Positions 52,482 to 62,190 of a stretch of 64,000 bases of DNA are shown piece after piece. Position 1 is the first letter of the stretch, and each line of letters begins with the position of its first letter. The notes under the pieces are model-generated. The model was not told the origin of the DNA. It worked only from the letters and a program-made list of their open reading frames with translations, and did not search any database. A program made the translations under genes and the position numbers. The DNA is taken from the NCBI GenBank assembly GCA_023443625.1, contig JAEZTQ010000017.1:186001-250000 (forward strand). The letters run 5' to 3'. This DNA is from Bacillota bacterium. GTDB taxonomy: Bacteria; Bacillota_A; Clostridia; Lachnospirales; Lachnospiraceae.

Positions 52482-52548
52482 AATAAAAATATACTGCATA
52501 GCAGTAACTTTATTATACCCTTCTCCAAATCCTCGTGGAGTTTATGGT

Positions 52549-52726
52549 ACTGATATAAGCAGGTCTTCTGACTCTTGGATTATCATTCATCTCCAACCTT
52601 CCCAGTAATAATAGCAATTATTATCCAGTGATTATACAAGGTATTCCTTGTGGAAATGAACTCCCCAAACACAGCGGCGAGACCGTACAGGCTTGAACCT
52701 GTTTCCCTATTATGTCAAATATCAGT
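52549..52726 (-). ncRNA. Cobalamin riboswitch
   Basis: Read on the minus strand the sequence has ACTGATAT / ATATCAGT (P1 stem ends), AGGGAAACAGG, the B12-box-like CGCCGCTGTG, ATCACTGG, GGGAAGG, and ending AGTCAGAAGACCTGC, which are the conserved blocks of the cobalamin aptamer in order. It precedes an attenuator and the DUF4430/ECF genes, so cobalamin should repress them. Confidence 0.92.
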
Positions 52727-52904
52727 ATCTTTTAAAGATAGGAACTTAATATTTGATCACTTATATCTTGATTACAACTTGAGTATAGCATTATTACGAA
52801 TTGATGTCAATGTAGAGAAAAACAAAAATAAGTATCAATTGAATGAAGAAAACAAGGATTAAATACAGAAAAGCAAGTAGCAAAAAAAGTAAAAGAAAAT
52901 ATAT

Positions 52905-52932
52905 TTGCTATTTTTATGCTGTATGTTATAAT
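52905..52932 (+). promoter_or_regulatory. Promoter of galM
   Basis: TTGCTA (52905-52910), a 16-base spacer and TATAAT (52927-52932) lie about 48 bases before the galM start. Confidence 0.6.
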
Positions 52933-52978
52933 TATTAGCTGAGGCATTTATGAAATAATTTAAGGAGCAAAATAAAAC

Positions 52979-54034
52979 ATGAAGATTACACAGAAATCTT
53001 TTGGAACAACTAAAGAGGGGGAGGAGGCTAAATTATACACCATTACCAACAGTAATGGAATGCAAGTTTCTCTTATGGACTATGGTGCACATATTGTTCA
53101 TATTATGGTACCTGATGCTAAAGGTAATTTAGCTGATGTTAATTTAGGTTATGATAATATAGCAGGCTATGAAAATAATCCTCCGGGTTTTGGTGCATTT
53201 ATCGGTAGAAATTCCAACCGTATAGATGGAGGTAAGTTTGAATTAAACGGTAAAGTTTACGAATTAGACAAAAATGATGGAGAAAATAATCTTCATGGCG
53301 GTTTCAAAGGCTTTAATAATTATATGTATGAAACGGAGCTTTATGAAGATGAAGATATAGCAAGTGTTGAATTTTCAAGGCTTAGTCCTCATATGGAGCA
53401 GGGCTTTCCAGGTAATTTGGATATTACAATAACCTATAGCTTAACAGAGGGTAATGAGTTAGTGATTGAATATATGGCAGTAGCGGATAAAGATACTATC
53501 GTTAATTTTACTAACCATTCCTACTTCAATCTTTCGGGACATAATTCGGGGTCTTGTTTAGATCATAAGGTATGGATTAAGGCTAAACATTTTACCCCTA
53601 CCGATTCGAATTTAGTACCAACAGGAGAAATAAGGGAAGTGGCTGGTACACCTATGGACTTTACAACCTCTAAGACCCTTGGACAGGATATCGATGCAGA
53701 TTATGAGCCTTTAAATATGGCAGGTGGATATGATCACAATTATTGTCTGGATATTAATGGGGAGTATGTGGATAAGGTTGCAGAACTTATTGATGAGAAG
53801 AGCGGCAGGAGTATGGAGGTATTTACCAACCTTCCGGGTATGCAGTTATATACAGGCAATTTCTTGAAACCCTTGAAATATACTAAGGATGGTGCGAAAT
53901 ATCAAAGAGGAGATGGGGTTTGCTTTGAGACACAGTATTATCCCAATTCTTGTAATATTGAAAGTTTTCCCTCCTGTGTATTAAAAGCTGGAAAAGAATA
54001 TGATTCCGTAACAATTTTCAAGTTTAATTTTTAA
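52979..54034 (+). CDS. galM: Aldose 1-epimerase (galactose mutarotase)
   Basis: The 351-residue protein has the family pattern: LMDYGAHIVHIMVP, GRNSNRIDGGKF, NLHGGFKGFN, FTNHSYFNLSGH with catalytic His, and PGMQLYTGNF, QTQYYPNS-like end with the catalytic acid. It interconverts the anomers of glucose and galactose. It is a single gene with its own promoter. Confidence 0.95.
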   Translation: MKITQKSFGTTKEGEEAKLYTITNSNGMQVSLMDYGAHIVHIMVPDAKGNLADVNLGYDNIAGYENNPPGFGAFIGRNSNRIDGGKFELNGKVYELDKNDGENNLHGGFKGFNNYMYETELYEDEDIASVEFSRLSPHMEQGFPGNLDITITYSLTEGNELVIEYMAVADKDTIVNFTNHSYFNLSGHNSGSCLDHKVWIKAKHFTPTDSNLVPTGEIREVAGTPMDFTTSKTLGQDIDADYEPLNMAGGYDHNYCLDINGEYVDKVAELIDEKSGRSMEVFTNLPGMQLYTGNFLKPLKYTKDGAKYQRGDGVCFETQYYPNSCNIESFPSCVLKAGKEYDSVTIFKFNF

Positions 54035-54064
54035 AAAAAGAGATAAATGTGTAATATAATATAT

Positions 54065-54127
54065 AAGGGGCTTTTACAGAGGTTATCTACTTAGCTTTAA
54101 GTAGTATACCCTTTGTAAGAGCCCCTT
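54065..54127. terminator. Convergent terminator between galM and upp
   Basis: AAGGGGCTTTTACAGAGG (54065-54082) pairs with the CCTTTGTAAGAGCCCCTT stretch to 54127. It is long and symmetric, and can serve both convergent genes. Confidence 0.75.
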
Positions 54128-54147
54128 GGCTATGGAATAAAACTTAA

Positions 54148-54777
54148 TTATTTAGTTCCATAGATTCTATCGCCCGCATCACCTAATCCGGGAAGAATAT
54201 AACCTTTTTCGTTTAATCTTTCATCTAGGCTAGCAATAAATATTTCTACATCCGGGTGTGCACTTGTAAGCTTTTCAACACCTTCTGGAGCAGCGATCAA
54301 ACATAAAAAGTGAATTTTCTTAATACCTCTGTTCTTTAAGAGATTGATTGCAGCTACAGCAGAACCACCAGTAGCAAGCATAGGATCAACAACATAAATT
54401 TCACGTTCTGCTGAATCAGAGGGAAGCTTACAGAAGTATTCCACTGGCTCTAGTGTTTCTTCATTTCTATATAAACCAACATGACCCACCTTAGCGCTTG
54501 GAATAAGATTTAAGATACCATCTGCCATATGAAGACCCGCCCTTAATATAGGAACGATGCAGAGCTTTTTACCTTGAATTTCCTTTGCAATGGTTTTTAC
54601 TAAAGGAGTTTCAACTTCTATATCTGTAAGGGGAAGGTTTCTGGTAGCTTCATAGCATATCAGCATTGCAACCTCGGATACAAGATCTCTAAACTCCTTT
54701 GTTGTTGTTGTTTTTTTTCTCATAATTCCCAACTTATGTTGAATAAGCGGATGATTCATGACTGTGACTTTTGACAT
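54148..54777 (-). CDS. upp: Uracil phosphoribosyltransferase
   Basis: The protein of about 209 residues starts [17 protein letters not shown]. It has [13 protein letters not shown] and the PRPP motif [14 protein letters not shown] near residue 130, with [16 protein letters not shown] at the C-terminus. It makes UMP from uracil. AGGAGGT precedes ATG 54777, which fixes the start against a longer frame. Confidence 0.97.
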   Translation of the reverse strand: MSKVTVMNHPLIQHKLGIMRKKTTTTKEFRDLVSEVAMLICYEATRNLPLTDIEVETPLVKTIAKEIQGKKLCIVPILRAGLHMADGILNLIPSAKVGHVGLYRNEETLEPVEYFCKLPSDSAEREIYVVDPMLATGGSAVAAINLLKNRGIKKIHFLCLIAAPEGVEKLTSAHPDVEIFIASLDERLNEKGYILPGLGDAGDRIYGTK

Positions 54778-54973
54778 TTTTCTACCTCCTGAGTTTGTTT
54801 CACGATACCTATCGAACATTATAACAAATTTTATTGTCATATTAAAGAATTAAATTAATTATTTTATACCTTTTTATGGATTATATTTATATGTTGATTT
54901 CAGTCGAAATTAGTGTAGAATAATAGTAATATAAATATTTCTATGGTAATGCTGTTTCTTACGAGGAGTTGGT

Positions 54974-56044
54974 ATGAAAAAAGACGGAACTTCTTTAATC
55001 AAAGCTTTGGTAATTGATGATAATGAAGTGAATCAAGTGATTATCGCAAATATGCTTTTGCTCTTTAATATACCTGCAGATCAGGTGTTTCAGGGTGAAG
55101 AGGCTGTACTTATGTCAAAAATGAAGGCCTATGATATTGTTTTTGTGGATCATTTAATGCCTAAGATGAATGGCTTATTAACGGTAGAAGGGATTCGTAG
55201 GGAGTCCCCTTACAGTCCGAAAACGATTATTATAGCCCTTACCTCAGATTTATCTGATGATATCATTGATTTGTATAAGGCTGCAGGAGCCAATGAAGTA
55301 TATGAAAGACCTTTAGAATTGGTACAATTAGCAGGAATACTCAGTAGATGGTACCCCACATTACAGTTTACATCTCCTTCCCCTAAGTTATCCTCTTCCT
55401 ATAGAAATAATACAATAATTGAAAATATTATTGCAGAAATTAGTGAGATTGATTTTAAAGCAGGAACTCGATTCGCTGCAGGAGATCCATTACTATTTGT
55501 TAATATATTGGAAGCTTCTCTTAAGGATCTGCAAGCCTGTATTGACATTATTGCCTATAGCATTACAAATAATTCGATGACAGAACTGCAATCTGGGGTA
55601 CATAAATTAAAGAGTATTTTATCTAATCTCGGTGCTTTGTTATTAAATGAAAAAGCAAGTAATATTGAAAAGTTGATTTTGCATGGAGACTGGAATGGTA
55701 TAAATTATAAGAATTTTCTTGATGAATTAGTAGGATTAAAAGATAAGATTCAAGATTCATTAAAGAAATACCCAATGGCTGAACCACTAGACATAATGAA
55801 TAAGATGCTAATGTCTGACGAGGAGTATGAACACTGCCTCTTAAGTACCATATATTATATCAAGAGATATGAATATGATTCTATTGTTAAAGAGATAGAA
55901 CATTTGATATCACTTGGACCTTTAAAGTTAAAAGACGAATTTGAAGAAGTTTTAAAAGATATAAAGGCATATCGTTATGAAAAGGCTTTGGATTTTATTA
56001 CTAAATTAAAAAAAGAGACAGGTGGTTTACCTATCCCAGAATAA
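54974..56044 (+). CDS. Response-regulator receiver and Hpt phosphotransfer protein
   Basis: The 356-residue protein has a receiver domain (VIDDNEVNQVII, phospho-acceptor in VFVDHLMPKMNG) and, near residue 210, an Hpt-like helix GVHKLKSILSNLGA, where His is the phospho-relay residue. The C-terminal 130 residues are helical and unassigned. No kinase or DNA-binding domain is present, so it would act in a phosphorelay with an unlinked partner kinase. It is a single gene with a terminator behind it. Confidence 0.85.
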   Translation: MKKDGTSLIKALVIDDNEVNQVIIANMLLLFNIPADQVFQGEEAVLMSKMKAYDIVFVDHLMPKMNGLLTVEGIRRESPYSPKTIIIALTSDLSDDIIDLYKAAGANEVYERPLELVQLAGILSRWYPTLQFTSPSPKLSSSYRNNTIIENIIAEISEIDFKAGTRFAAGDPLLFVNILEASLKDLQACIDIIAYSITNNSMTELQSGVHKLKSILSNLGALLLNEKASNIEKLILHGDWNGINYKNFLDELVGLKDKIQDSLKKYPMAEPLDIMNKMLMSDEEYEHCLLSTIYYIKRYEYDSIVKEIEHLISLGPLKLKDEFEEVLKDIKAYRYEKALDFITKLKKETGGLPIPE

Positions 56045-56094
56045 ACAAATCAATTCAGTTCAAAACTCCTGGGATTAATCCCTAAAAAGAGGAG

Positions 56095-56136
56095 AAGCCC
56101 GGTAGAGGGGGGAGGGTAGCTGCCGGGCTTATTTTA
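56095..56136 (+). terminator. Rho-independent terminator
   Basis: AAGCCCGG (56095-56102) pairs with CCGGGCTT (56123-56130), followed by ATTTTAT. It ends the REC-Hpt gene. Confidence 0.8.
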
Positions 56137-56571
56137 TGAAAAAAATTATCTTGTAAGCAATATTTAGTTGTTACTTCTGTAAGTTATGTTCTTAACTTAT
56201 ATTTGATTATAAAAGACATATATGATTTTAATATGGATTTATTATGAACATTTTGTAAATATTTCGACGAAAATATGTATATTTAGTAGACGGATTTAGG
56301 ATCTAAAGTAATCGGCTAAATAAAATCAAAAGAAGTCTTAAGGTTAAGAAGAATAAATTCGATATAGATTTATTAGGAAATAGATGCAGTAATTGCAGAG
56401 TTTTATTTTGTGTCCTCAGCGAATAATACTATTATAAGAAGTATTGAAAGTTTGATATAATTGGTGACAAATATTTGAATAGATGGAAATATAGATCCAA
56501 GACAATAACTTTTAATTTTAGTATTTATAAGGGATCTTATATTAATCTGATTTTGAGAGTAGGTGATTAAA
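56137..56571. other. 435-base AT-rich gap without a recognised gene
   Basis: No coding frame with a ribosome binding site is visible. TTCGTCGAA-like sequence near 56261-56271 (minus) is one base from the Spo0A core box, but I would not rely on it. The stretch presumably holds the promoter for the membrane protein that follows. Confidence 0.5.
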
Positions 56572-57030
56572 ATGTCTAATGTATTTAAAAAATTAATCAG
56601 CAAAGAGATGGGTGAATTAAATTATCACCGTTATTTTTCATTTGTTAAAAAAGGCATGGAACATAAAAAAGCTGATAGCCAATTAATTTTTAATGATATG
56701 TATGAAAAGTTAAAGTATAGGGATATAAAAGCTATTAGTAAAATGCATAATCGTTTAAATGATACAATGCTGCTGGCCTTACGTATTAGTAAGAACTTTA
56801 TCTTTGCTTTTCTGTTTTATCTTGCGGCTTCTATATATATAATAATGAAAGATTTACAGCCGGAAGTAGTAATAATTGCACTATTATCAATGAATATTTG
56901 CTTCATTTATAAGACTTATGAGTTTTTATCCAACAAATTTTGTTTTATCGATGCACAAATTGTATTGGTATATAAGGCGGTTTTAGACCGTATTATCCTA
57001 AACGAACACAAAAGTTCACAGATAAAGTAA
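56572..57030 (+). CDS. Small membrane protein of unknown function
   Basis: The protein of about 152 residues is basic at its N-terminus (FKKLISKEMGELNYHRYFSFVKKG) and has two adjacent membrane helices (about residues 72-92 and 97-115), with a short tail. It has no recognised family. GAGTAGGTG precedes the ATG at 56572; an ATG 9 bases earlier is possible. It lies before the AraC regulator but is separated by a small GC-rich hairpin (CGCTGCCAT and ATGGCAGCG). Confidence 0.65.
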   Translation: MSNVFKKLISKEMGELNYHRYFSFVKKGMEHKKADSQLIFNDMYEKLKYRDIKAISKMHNRLNDTMLLALRISKNFIFAFLFYLAASIYIIMKDLQPEVVIIALLSMNICFIYKTYEFLSNKFCFIDAQIVLVYKAVLDRIILNEHKSSQIK

Positions 57031-57101
57031 TTCTAGTTCCGCTGCCATGATTTAGAAATATATGGCAGCGGATTTAGAAGGAGGATAAGAGAGGAACTCA
57101 A

Positions 57102-58094
57102 ATGAATCCAAAGATTTTAGAACAATTAGAAGTAATTACTTTGGAAGAACAGGAAGTTTTAGAGGGAAAAAGAGAAATCAATAAAGAGTTATATATGGAT
57201 TCGGCCTCTACTGTTGTGGACCAAAGAAAGCTTCTTGATAAGGGTAAGTTGATTAAAATTCGGACTCATACCCGCTTTGTACATTTTCCAAAACATACTC
57301 ATAATTATGTAGAAGTAATCTATATGTGTAAGGGAAAAACGGGACATGTCATCAATGGGGAGGAAGTAATACTAAGAGAGGGAGAGCTTCTATTCTTAAA
57401 TCAGAATGCTACCCAGGAGATTATGCCTGCCGAAGCAGAGGACATAGCTGTTAATTTCATTATTCTTCCTGAATTTTTTGACCAATCCCTTCTCATGATT
57501 GGAGACGAAGAAAATCTAATTCGCGACTTTATTATAGGATGTATTAAGGGAGAGGAAGAGAAGGTCAGCTATTTACATTTTAAAGTAAAGGATGTATTGC
57601 CTATTCAAAACCTCATCGAGAATTTGATTTGGACCATTATGAACAGCCAGCAAAATAAGAGACAAATCAATCAAAATACCATGGGACTTCTAATTCTTCA
57701 TCTTATGAATCATACGGATAAAGTTACTGTTGGTAAGAATCAAAGGGACCAAGAGGTTATACTCTCTGTATATCGTTATGTGGAAGAGCAATATAAGGAT
57801 GGAAAACTCTCGGAATTAGCAAAGGAACTCCATTATGACCTATATAGCTTAAGCCGTATGATCAAGAAAATAACGGGAAAGACCTATACAGAGTTGGTAC
57901 AAAACAAAAGACTAGGACAAGCTGCCTATCTATTAAATAATACAACTCTTACGGTTGCAGATGTGGGACTGGCGGTGGGATATGATAATTTGAGCTATTT
58001 TCATAGGATTTTTAAGGAGAAATATAAAGTCTCACCTAAAAAGTATAGGGATAGTACAATAAAATATGAAGTTGCAAATAAGGACACTATTTAA
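57102..58094 (+). CDS. AraC-family regulator with cupin domain, likely for rhamnose genes
   Basis: The 330-residue protein has an N-terminal cupin (HFPKHTHNYVEVIYMCKGKTGHVING, GELLFLNQ) for sugar binding and a C-terminal AraC domain with two helix-turn-helices (LSELAKELHYDLYSLSRMIKK and VADVGLAVGYDNLSYFHRIFKEKYKVSPKKYR). It is directly upstream of rhaB, so a rhamnose-responsive activator is the natural reading. AGAGGA precedes the ATG. Confidence 0.88.
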   Translation: MNPKILEQLEVITLEEQEVLEGKREINKELYMDSASTVVDQRKLLDKGKLIKIRTHTRFVHFPKHTHNYVEVIYMCKGKTGHVINGEEVILREGELLFLNQNATQEIMPAEAEDIAVNFIILPEFFDQSLLMIGDEENLIRDFIIGCIKGEEEKVSYLHFKVKDVLPIQNLIENLIWTIMNSQQNKRQINQNTMGLLILHLMNHTDKVTVGKNQRDQEVILSVYRYVEEQYKDGKLSELAKELHYDLYSLSRMIKKITGKTYTELVQNKRLGQAAYLLNNTTLTVADVGLAVGYDNLSYFHRIFKEKYKVSPKKYRDSTIKYEVANKDTI

Positions 58095-58187
58095 ATCAAA
58101 TAGCGTCCTTACTTTTTTATATATATTAACTATAATTAAGATATGGTAACTATGATGTACCCCAAAAAGGCAGAATGGAGGAATAAT

Positions 58188-59591
58188 ATGAAAAAATATT
58201 ATTTGGCTGTTGATATAGGAGCCTCCAGTGGTAGGCATATCCTGGGTTCTCTTGAAGATGGGAAGATAAAACTAGAAGAAATTTACCGCTTTGATAATGG
58301 AATGGTAAAAAAGGATGGTACCCTTTGTTGGGAGCTAGATAGATTATTTACAGAAATTAAGAATGGCTTAAAGAAATGTAAGGAAATTGGTAAAATTCCT
58401 CATAGTATGGGTATTGATACCTGGGCTGTTGACTTTGTCCTTTTAGATTCTAAAAATGAAGTTATTGGCAAAACCGTCGGTTATCGTGATAAACGAACAG
58501 AAGGTATGGATAATTTGGTATATGAGTGTATATCCGAGGATGATCTGTATCTTAGAACAGGAATACAAAAACAGATTTTTAATACGATCTATCAGTTGAT
58601 GGCAGTGAAAACCCAAACACCACAGCAGATGGAAGCAGCAAAAAGTCTACTGATGATACCGGATTATTTTAATTTCCTTCTTACAGGCAATAAACTAACG
58701 GAGTATACCAATGCAACAACCATGCAGCTAGTTAGCCCAGTAACAAAGGATTGGGATTTTGAACTGATTGATAAGCTCGGGTTTAAAAAAGAAATCTTTG
58801 GAACCATTGCACTCCCTAAGACAGAGGTTGGTAACTTTACTAAGGAGATTGCTGAGGAAATTGGCTTTGACTGTCAGGTAGTACTTCCAGCAACTCACGA
58901 CACTGGTTCAGCGGTATTGTCTGTTCCAGCTAATGACGATGATTACTTATATATCAGTTCAGGAACCTGGTCACTTATGGGTATTGAACGCAAGGAAGCG
59001 GATTGCAGCCTAGAGAGTAAGAAGGCAAACTTCACGAACGAAGGTGGTATCGACTATCGTTTTAGATATCTAAAGAACATCATGGGATTATGGATGATAC
59101 AGTCCGTAAGACATGAACTTAAGGATGCTTATTCCTTTGCAGAGCTTTGTAGTCTGGCAGCAGAAGCAGATGATTTTACCTCCAGAGTTGATGTCAATGC
59201 AGAATGCTTTTTGGCACCGGATAATATGACAGAAGCTATCAAAAAGTATTGCAGGGATACCAAGCAGCAGGAACCAAGGACCATAGGAGAATTGGCTGCT
59301 TGCATTTATCAAAGTCTTGCAAAAAGCTATGCCAATACAGTACAGGAGATTGAGGCTATTGCTGGAAGAAGCTTTGGTAGAATCCATATTGTTGGCGGTG
59401 GTGCCAATGCTGGATATTTGAATGAGTTAACGGCAAAATACACTGGGAAGGATGTTCATGCAGGACCTACAGAGGCAACTGCCTTGGGAAATATTCTTGC
59501 ACAGATGTTAAAAGATAAAACCTTTGCTACCATTGAGGAAGCAAGACAAAAGGTATATGATTCCTTTGCCATTGTGAAGTATAGCAAATAA
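58188..59591 (+). CDS. rhaB: L-rhamnulokinase
   Basis: The protein of about 467 residues is an FGGY kinase: YYLAVDIGASSGRHILG, SMGIDTWAVDFVLLD, PATHDTGSAVLSVP, SSGTWSLMG and HIVGGGANAGYLNEL. These match RhaB, which phosphorylates L-rhamnulose. GGAGGAATAAT before ATG 58188 is preferred to a longer frame. rhaA follows, so the operon has the first two steps of rhamnose use; no aldolase is within the window. Confidence 0.95.
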   Translation: MKKYYLAVDIGASSGRHILGSLEDGKIKLEEIYRFDNGMVKKDGTLCWELDRLFTEIKNGLKKCKEIGKIPHSMGIDTWAVDFVLLDSKNEVIGKTVGYRDKRTEGMDNLVYECISEDDLYLRTGIQKQIFNTIYQLMAVKTQTPQQMEAAKSLLMIPDYFNFLLTGNKLTEYTNATTMQLVSPVTKDWDFELIDKLGFKKEIFGTIALPKTEVGNFTKEIAEEIGFDCQVVLPATHDTGSAVLSVPANDDDYLYISSGTWSLMGIERKEADCSLESKKANFTNEGGIDYRFRYLKNIMGLWMIQSVRHELKDAYSFAELCSLAAEADDFTSRVDVNAECFLAPDNMTEAIKKYCRDTKQQEPRTIGELAACIYQSLAKSYANTVQEIEAIAGRSFGRIHIVGGGANAGYLNELTAKYTGKDVHAGPTEATALGNILAQMLKDKTFATIEEARQKVYDSFAIVKYSK

Positions 59592-59710
59592 AATAGATTA
59601 TTAGGATAATACAAAAGTAATGCAAGACAATTTAAAGAGCTTTAACAGGTGCAAAATTAGTGTTAAGTCAGTAAATCGAAGAAAGTAAATCAGATTAAAG
59701 GAGAGATACC

Positions 59711-60964
59711 ATGACAACATTACAAAGATATGAATCAGCTAGAGAAATTTATAAGAGTATCGGCGTGGATACAGAAGAAGTTTTAAAGAAATTAAAGAGT
59801 GTGCCTATCTCCATGCATTGTTGGCAAGGGGATGATGTATCTGGCTTTGAAGGAAGCACAGAGCTTTCTGGTGGTATTCAAGCAACAGGTAACTACATGG
59901 GTAAAGCTAGAACTCCAGAAGAACTAATGGCAGATATGGATAAGGTATTTAGCCTTCTTCCAGGCAAACACAGAATTAATCTTCATGCTAGCTATGCAAT
60001 CTTCGAGCCAGGTGAAGAAGTTGATCGTGATAAATTAGAGCCAAAGCATTTTGCAAAATGGGTTGCATATGCAAAAGAAAGAGGCTTAGGAATTGACTTT
60101 AACCCTACTTGCTTCTCTCATCCTAAGGCAGATGGCTTAACTTTGTCCAACCAAGATGAAGAAATTAGAACCTTCTGGATTAATCACTGCAAAGCTTCCC
60201 TTAGAATTTCTGAGTATATTGCAAAAGAATTAGGTTCACCTTGCTTAATGAACATTTGGGTTCCAGATGGTTTAAAGGATGTCCCTGCAGATCGTATGGC
60301 TCCTAGAGCAAGACTGAAAGATTCCTTAGATCAAATCTTAGCAATTGGTTATGATAAATCCCTTGTTAATGTTGCAGTAGAGTCCAAAGTATTTGGTATT
60401 GGCGTTGAAGCTTACACTGTAGGTTCTCATGAATTCTATATGAACTATGCAGCTAAAAATGACATTCTTTGCTTATTAGATGGTGGACATTATCATCCAA
60501 CAGAAGTGGTTTCTGATAAGATTCCTTCCATGTTGTTATTCTCTGATAAATTAGCACTTCATGTAACTAGACCAGTTAGATGGGATAGCGATCATGTTGT
60601 TCTCTTCGATGACGAAGTAAGAGAGATTGCCAAAGAAATCGTTCGTTGCGATGCATTAGACCGTGTCCTCATTGGACTTGACTTCTTCGATGCAAGCATT
60701 AACCGTATTGCGGCTTGGGTTGTAGGTATGAGAAATATGCAGAAAGCTTTATTATATGCTATGTTAACACCTTACAAAAAGCTTGCTAAAATGCAGGATG
60801 AGAAGAATTACTCTGAGTTACTTATGTTACAAGAAGAGTTAAAACTCTATCCTTTTGGCGATGTATGGAATTATTTCTGTGAAATCAACAATGTACCTGC
60901 AAAAGATGATTGGTTTGCAGTAGTACAAGAATATGAGAAAAACGTATTAGCAAAGAGACAGTAA
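59711..60964 (+). CDS. rhaA: L-rhamnose isomerase
   Basis: The 417-residue protein has the RhaA pattern: [65 protein letters not shown] and [14 protein letters not shown], including metal-binding His and Asp residues. It converts L-rhamnose to L-rhamnulose for RhaB. AAAGGAGA precedes the ATG. A strong terminator follows. Confidence 0.97.
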   Translation: MTTLQRYESAREIYKSIGVDTEEVLKKLKSVPISMHCWQGDDVSGFEGSTELSGGIQATGNYMGKARTPEELMADMDKVFSLLPGKHRINLHASYAIFEPGEEVDRDKLEPKHFAKWVAYAKERGLGIDFNPTCFSHPKADGLTLSNQDEEIRTFWINHCKASLRISEYIAKELGSPCLMNIWVPDGLKDVPADRMAPRARLKDSLDQILAIGYDKSLVNVAVESKVFGIGVEAYTVGSHEFYMNYAAKNDILCLLDGGHYHPTEVVSDKIPSMLLFSDKLALHVTRPVRWDSDHVVLFDDEVREIAKEIVRCDALDRVLIGLDFFDASINRIAAWVVGMRNMQKALLYAMLTPYKKLAKMQDEKNYSELLMLQEELKLYPFGDVWNYFCEINNVPAKDDWFAVVQEYEKNVLAKRQ

Positions 60965-61009
60965 TTATCTTAAATTTGTTAACATAACCATTCACCATAG
61001 TAATAAGGA

Positions 61010-61056
61010 AAAAGTACCCAGTACTTTGCAACTTGCAAAGGAAGGGTACTTTTTTT
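61010..61056 (+). terminator. Rho-independent terminator after rhaA
   Basis: AAAAGTACCC (61010-61019) pairs with GGGTACTTTT (61043-61052), with an inner CTTTGCAA/TTGCAAAG pair, followed by a T run. Just beyond, AATTCCCATGCC (61065-61076) and GGCATGGGAATT (61109-61120) form a separate perfect 12-bp inverted repeat. Confidence 0.85.
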
Positions 61057-61220
61057 GTGTATAAAATTCCCATGCCAATGATCTGGCGCCACTATGAATA
61101 TAAACTTGGGCATGGGAATTAGATAGCCTTCGGCGGATGCACACTCGCTACGCTTGGCGCATTTATATAATAAAATAGTAGGAGCAGTTTTAGATATAAG
61201 TAAGGTTCTGCCCTGTTTTA

Positions 61221-62063
61221 TCAGGCATTAAAATGTATTTGACGGTATTCACCTGGAGTCATGTTGACTAATGTTTTAAAACATTTGTAGAAATAATTCA
61301 AGTTCTCAAAGCCGCACCATAAGGAGATGTCATGAATTGAATGATTTGTTTTAAGAAGAAGTTCTTTCGTTGCATTTATTCTGACATAGGTGATGTATTC
61401 CGTAGGACGTTGGCCAGTGCATCTTTTAAAGATACGACATAGGTGTTGGGGAGATACGCTGATGAGCTGGCATAACTCTGCCAATGCAATCGGATGCATG
61501 TAATGATAGTTAATATAATCCTGTAACAGTATCATATGCCTTGTATAGGAATCTTCGGCTTCTATAGCTTCCTTCTTGTTAGTATTAAGTGCCCCAATTT
61601 GGTTAGCAAATGCAAGGATGAATTCATAAACATAAGCAGAAACAAAATAGTTGCTATTCTCCTTATCATGAACCAAATAGTAGTGAATCTTATTCATAAT
61701 GAGATCTAGGGAGGCAGCATCAGTTAAGGTATAAACCCCACCTTTTTCAATGTGTAATTGTCGGTAGAGATCATTTAAAGCATAGCCAGCAGGCACCAGC
61801 CAGCGTATATCCCATATATCATCTAAGGGATAATATTCATGTGGTGTTCCTGCTGGGATAAAGAAAGCACTTCCCCCTTGCAATGGATAAGTCATGTTAT
61901 TCATTTTAAGTATACCTGAGCCTTGGCAATTAAAGAAAAATTGATCATATTCATGCCCTTTTGGTTTAACAATCTTTGGTTGCAGCTCATGTAAACCAAT
62001 ACTGATTAAATAGAAAGGTAGACTCTTCATATGCTCGATGGGAGGATACAGATAATACCACAT
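61221..62063 (-). CDS. AraC-family regulator with cupin domain
   Basis: The protein of about 280 residues has an N-terminal cupin (YDQFFFNCQGSGILKMNN, FFIPAGTPHEYYPLDD) and a C-terminal AraC domain (IALAELCQLISVSPQHLCRIF and IHDISLWCGFENLNYFYKCFK, VNMTPGEYRQ). GGAGATG upstream of ATG 62063 supports this start; a longer frame starts at 62120. It is divergent to the lipoprotein and GH30 genes, which it may control in response to a plant sugar. Confidence 0.9.
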   Translation of the reverse strand: MWYYLYPPIEHMKSLPFYLISIGLHELQPKIVKPKGHEYDQFFFNCQGSGILKMNNMTYPLQGGSAFFIPAGTPHEYYPLDDIWDIRWLVPAGYALNDLYRQLHIEKGGVYTLTDAASLDLIMNKIHYYLVHDKENSNYFVSAYVYEFILAFANQIGALNTNKKEAIEAEDSYTRHMILLQDYINYHYMHPIALAELCQLISVSPQHLCRIFKRCTGQRPTEYITYVRINATKELLLKTNHSIHDISLWCGFENLNYFYKCFKTLVNMTPGEYRQIHFNA

Positions 62064-62190
62064 AAAATCATCTCCATAATGTTCAAATTGTTCAATTATG
62101 AGAATATCATTAATTGCCATAATTGTCAAAGATTTATATAATTTGGCTTAAATCTATAATGTTCATATTATTAGGGTAAGGAGAGGGATT

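Noticed and set aside
56261..56271. Spo0A box in the gap before the small membrane protein
   Set aside because: It is one base off the core and isolated in a very AT-rich stretch, so chance is likely.
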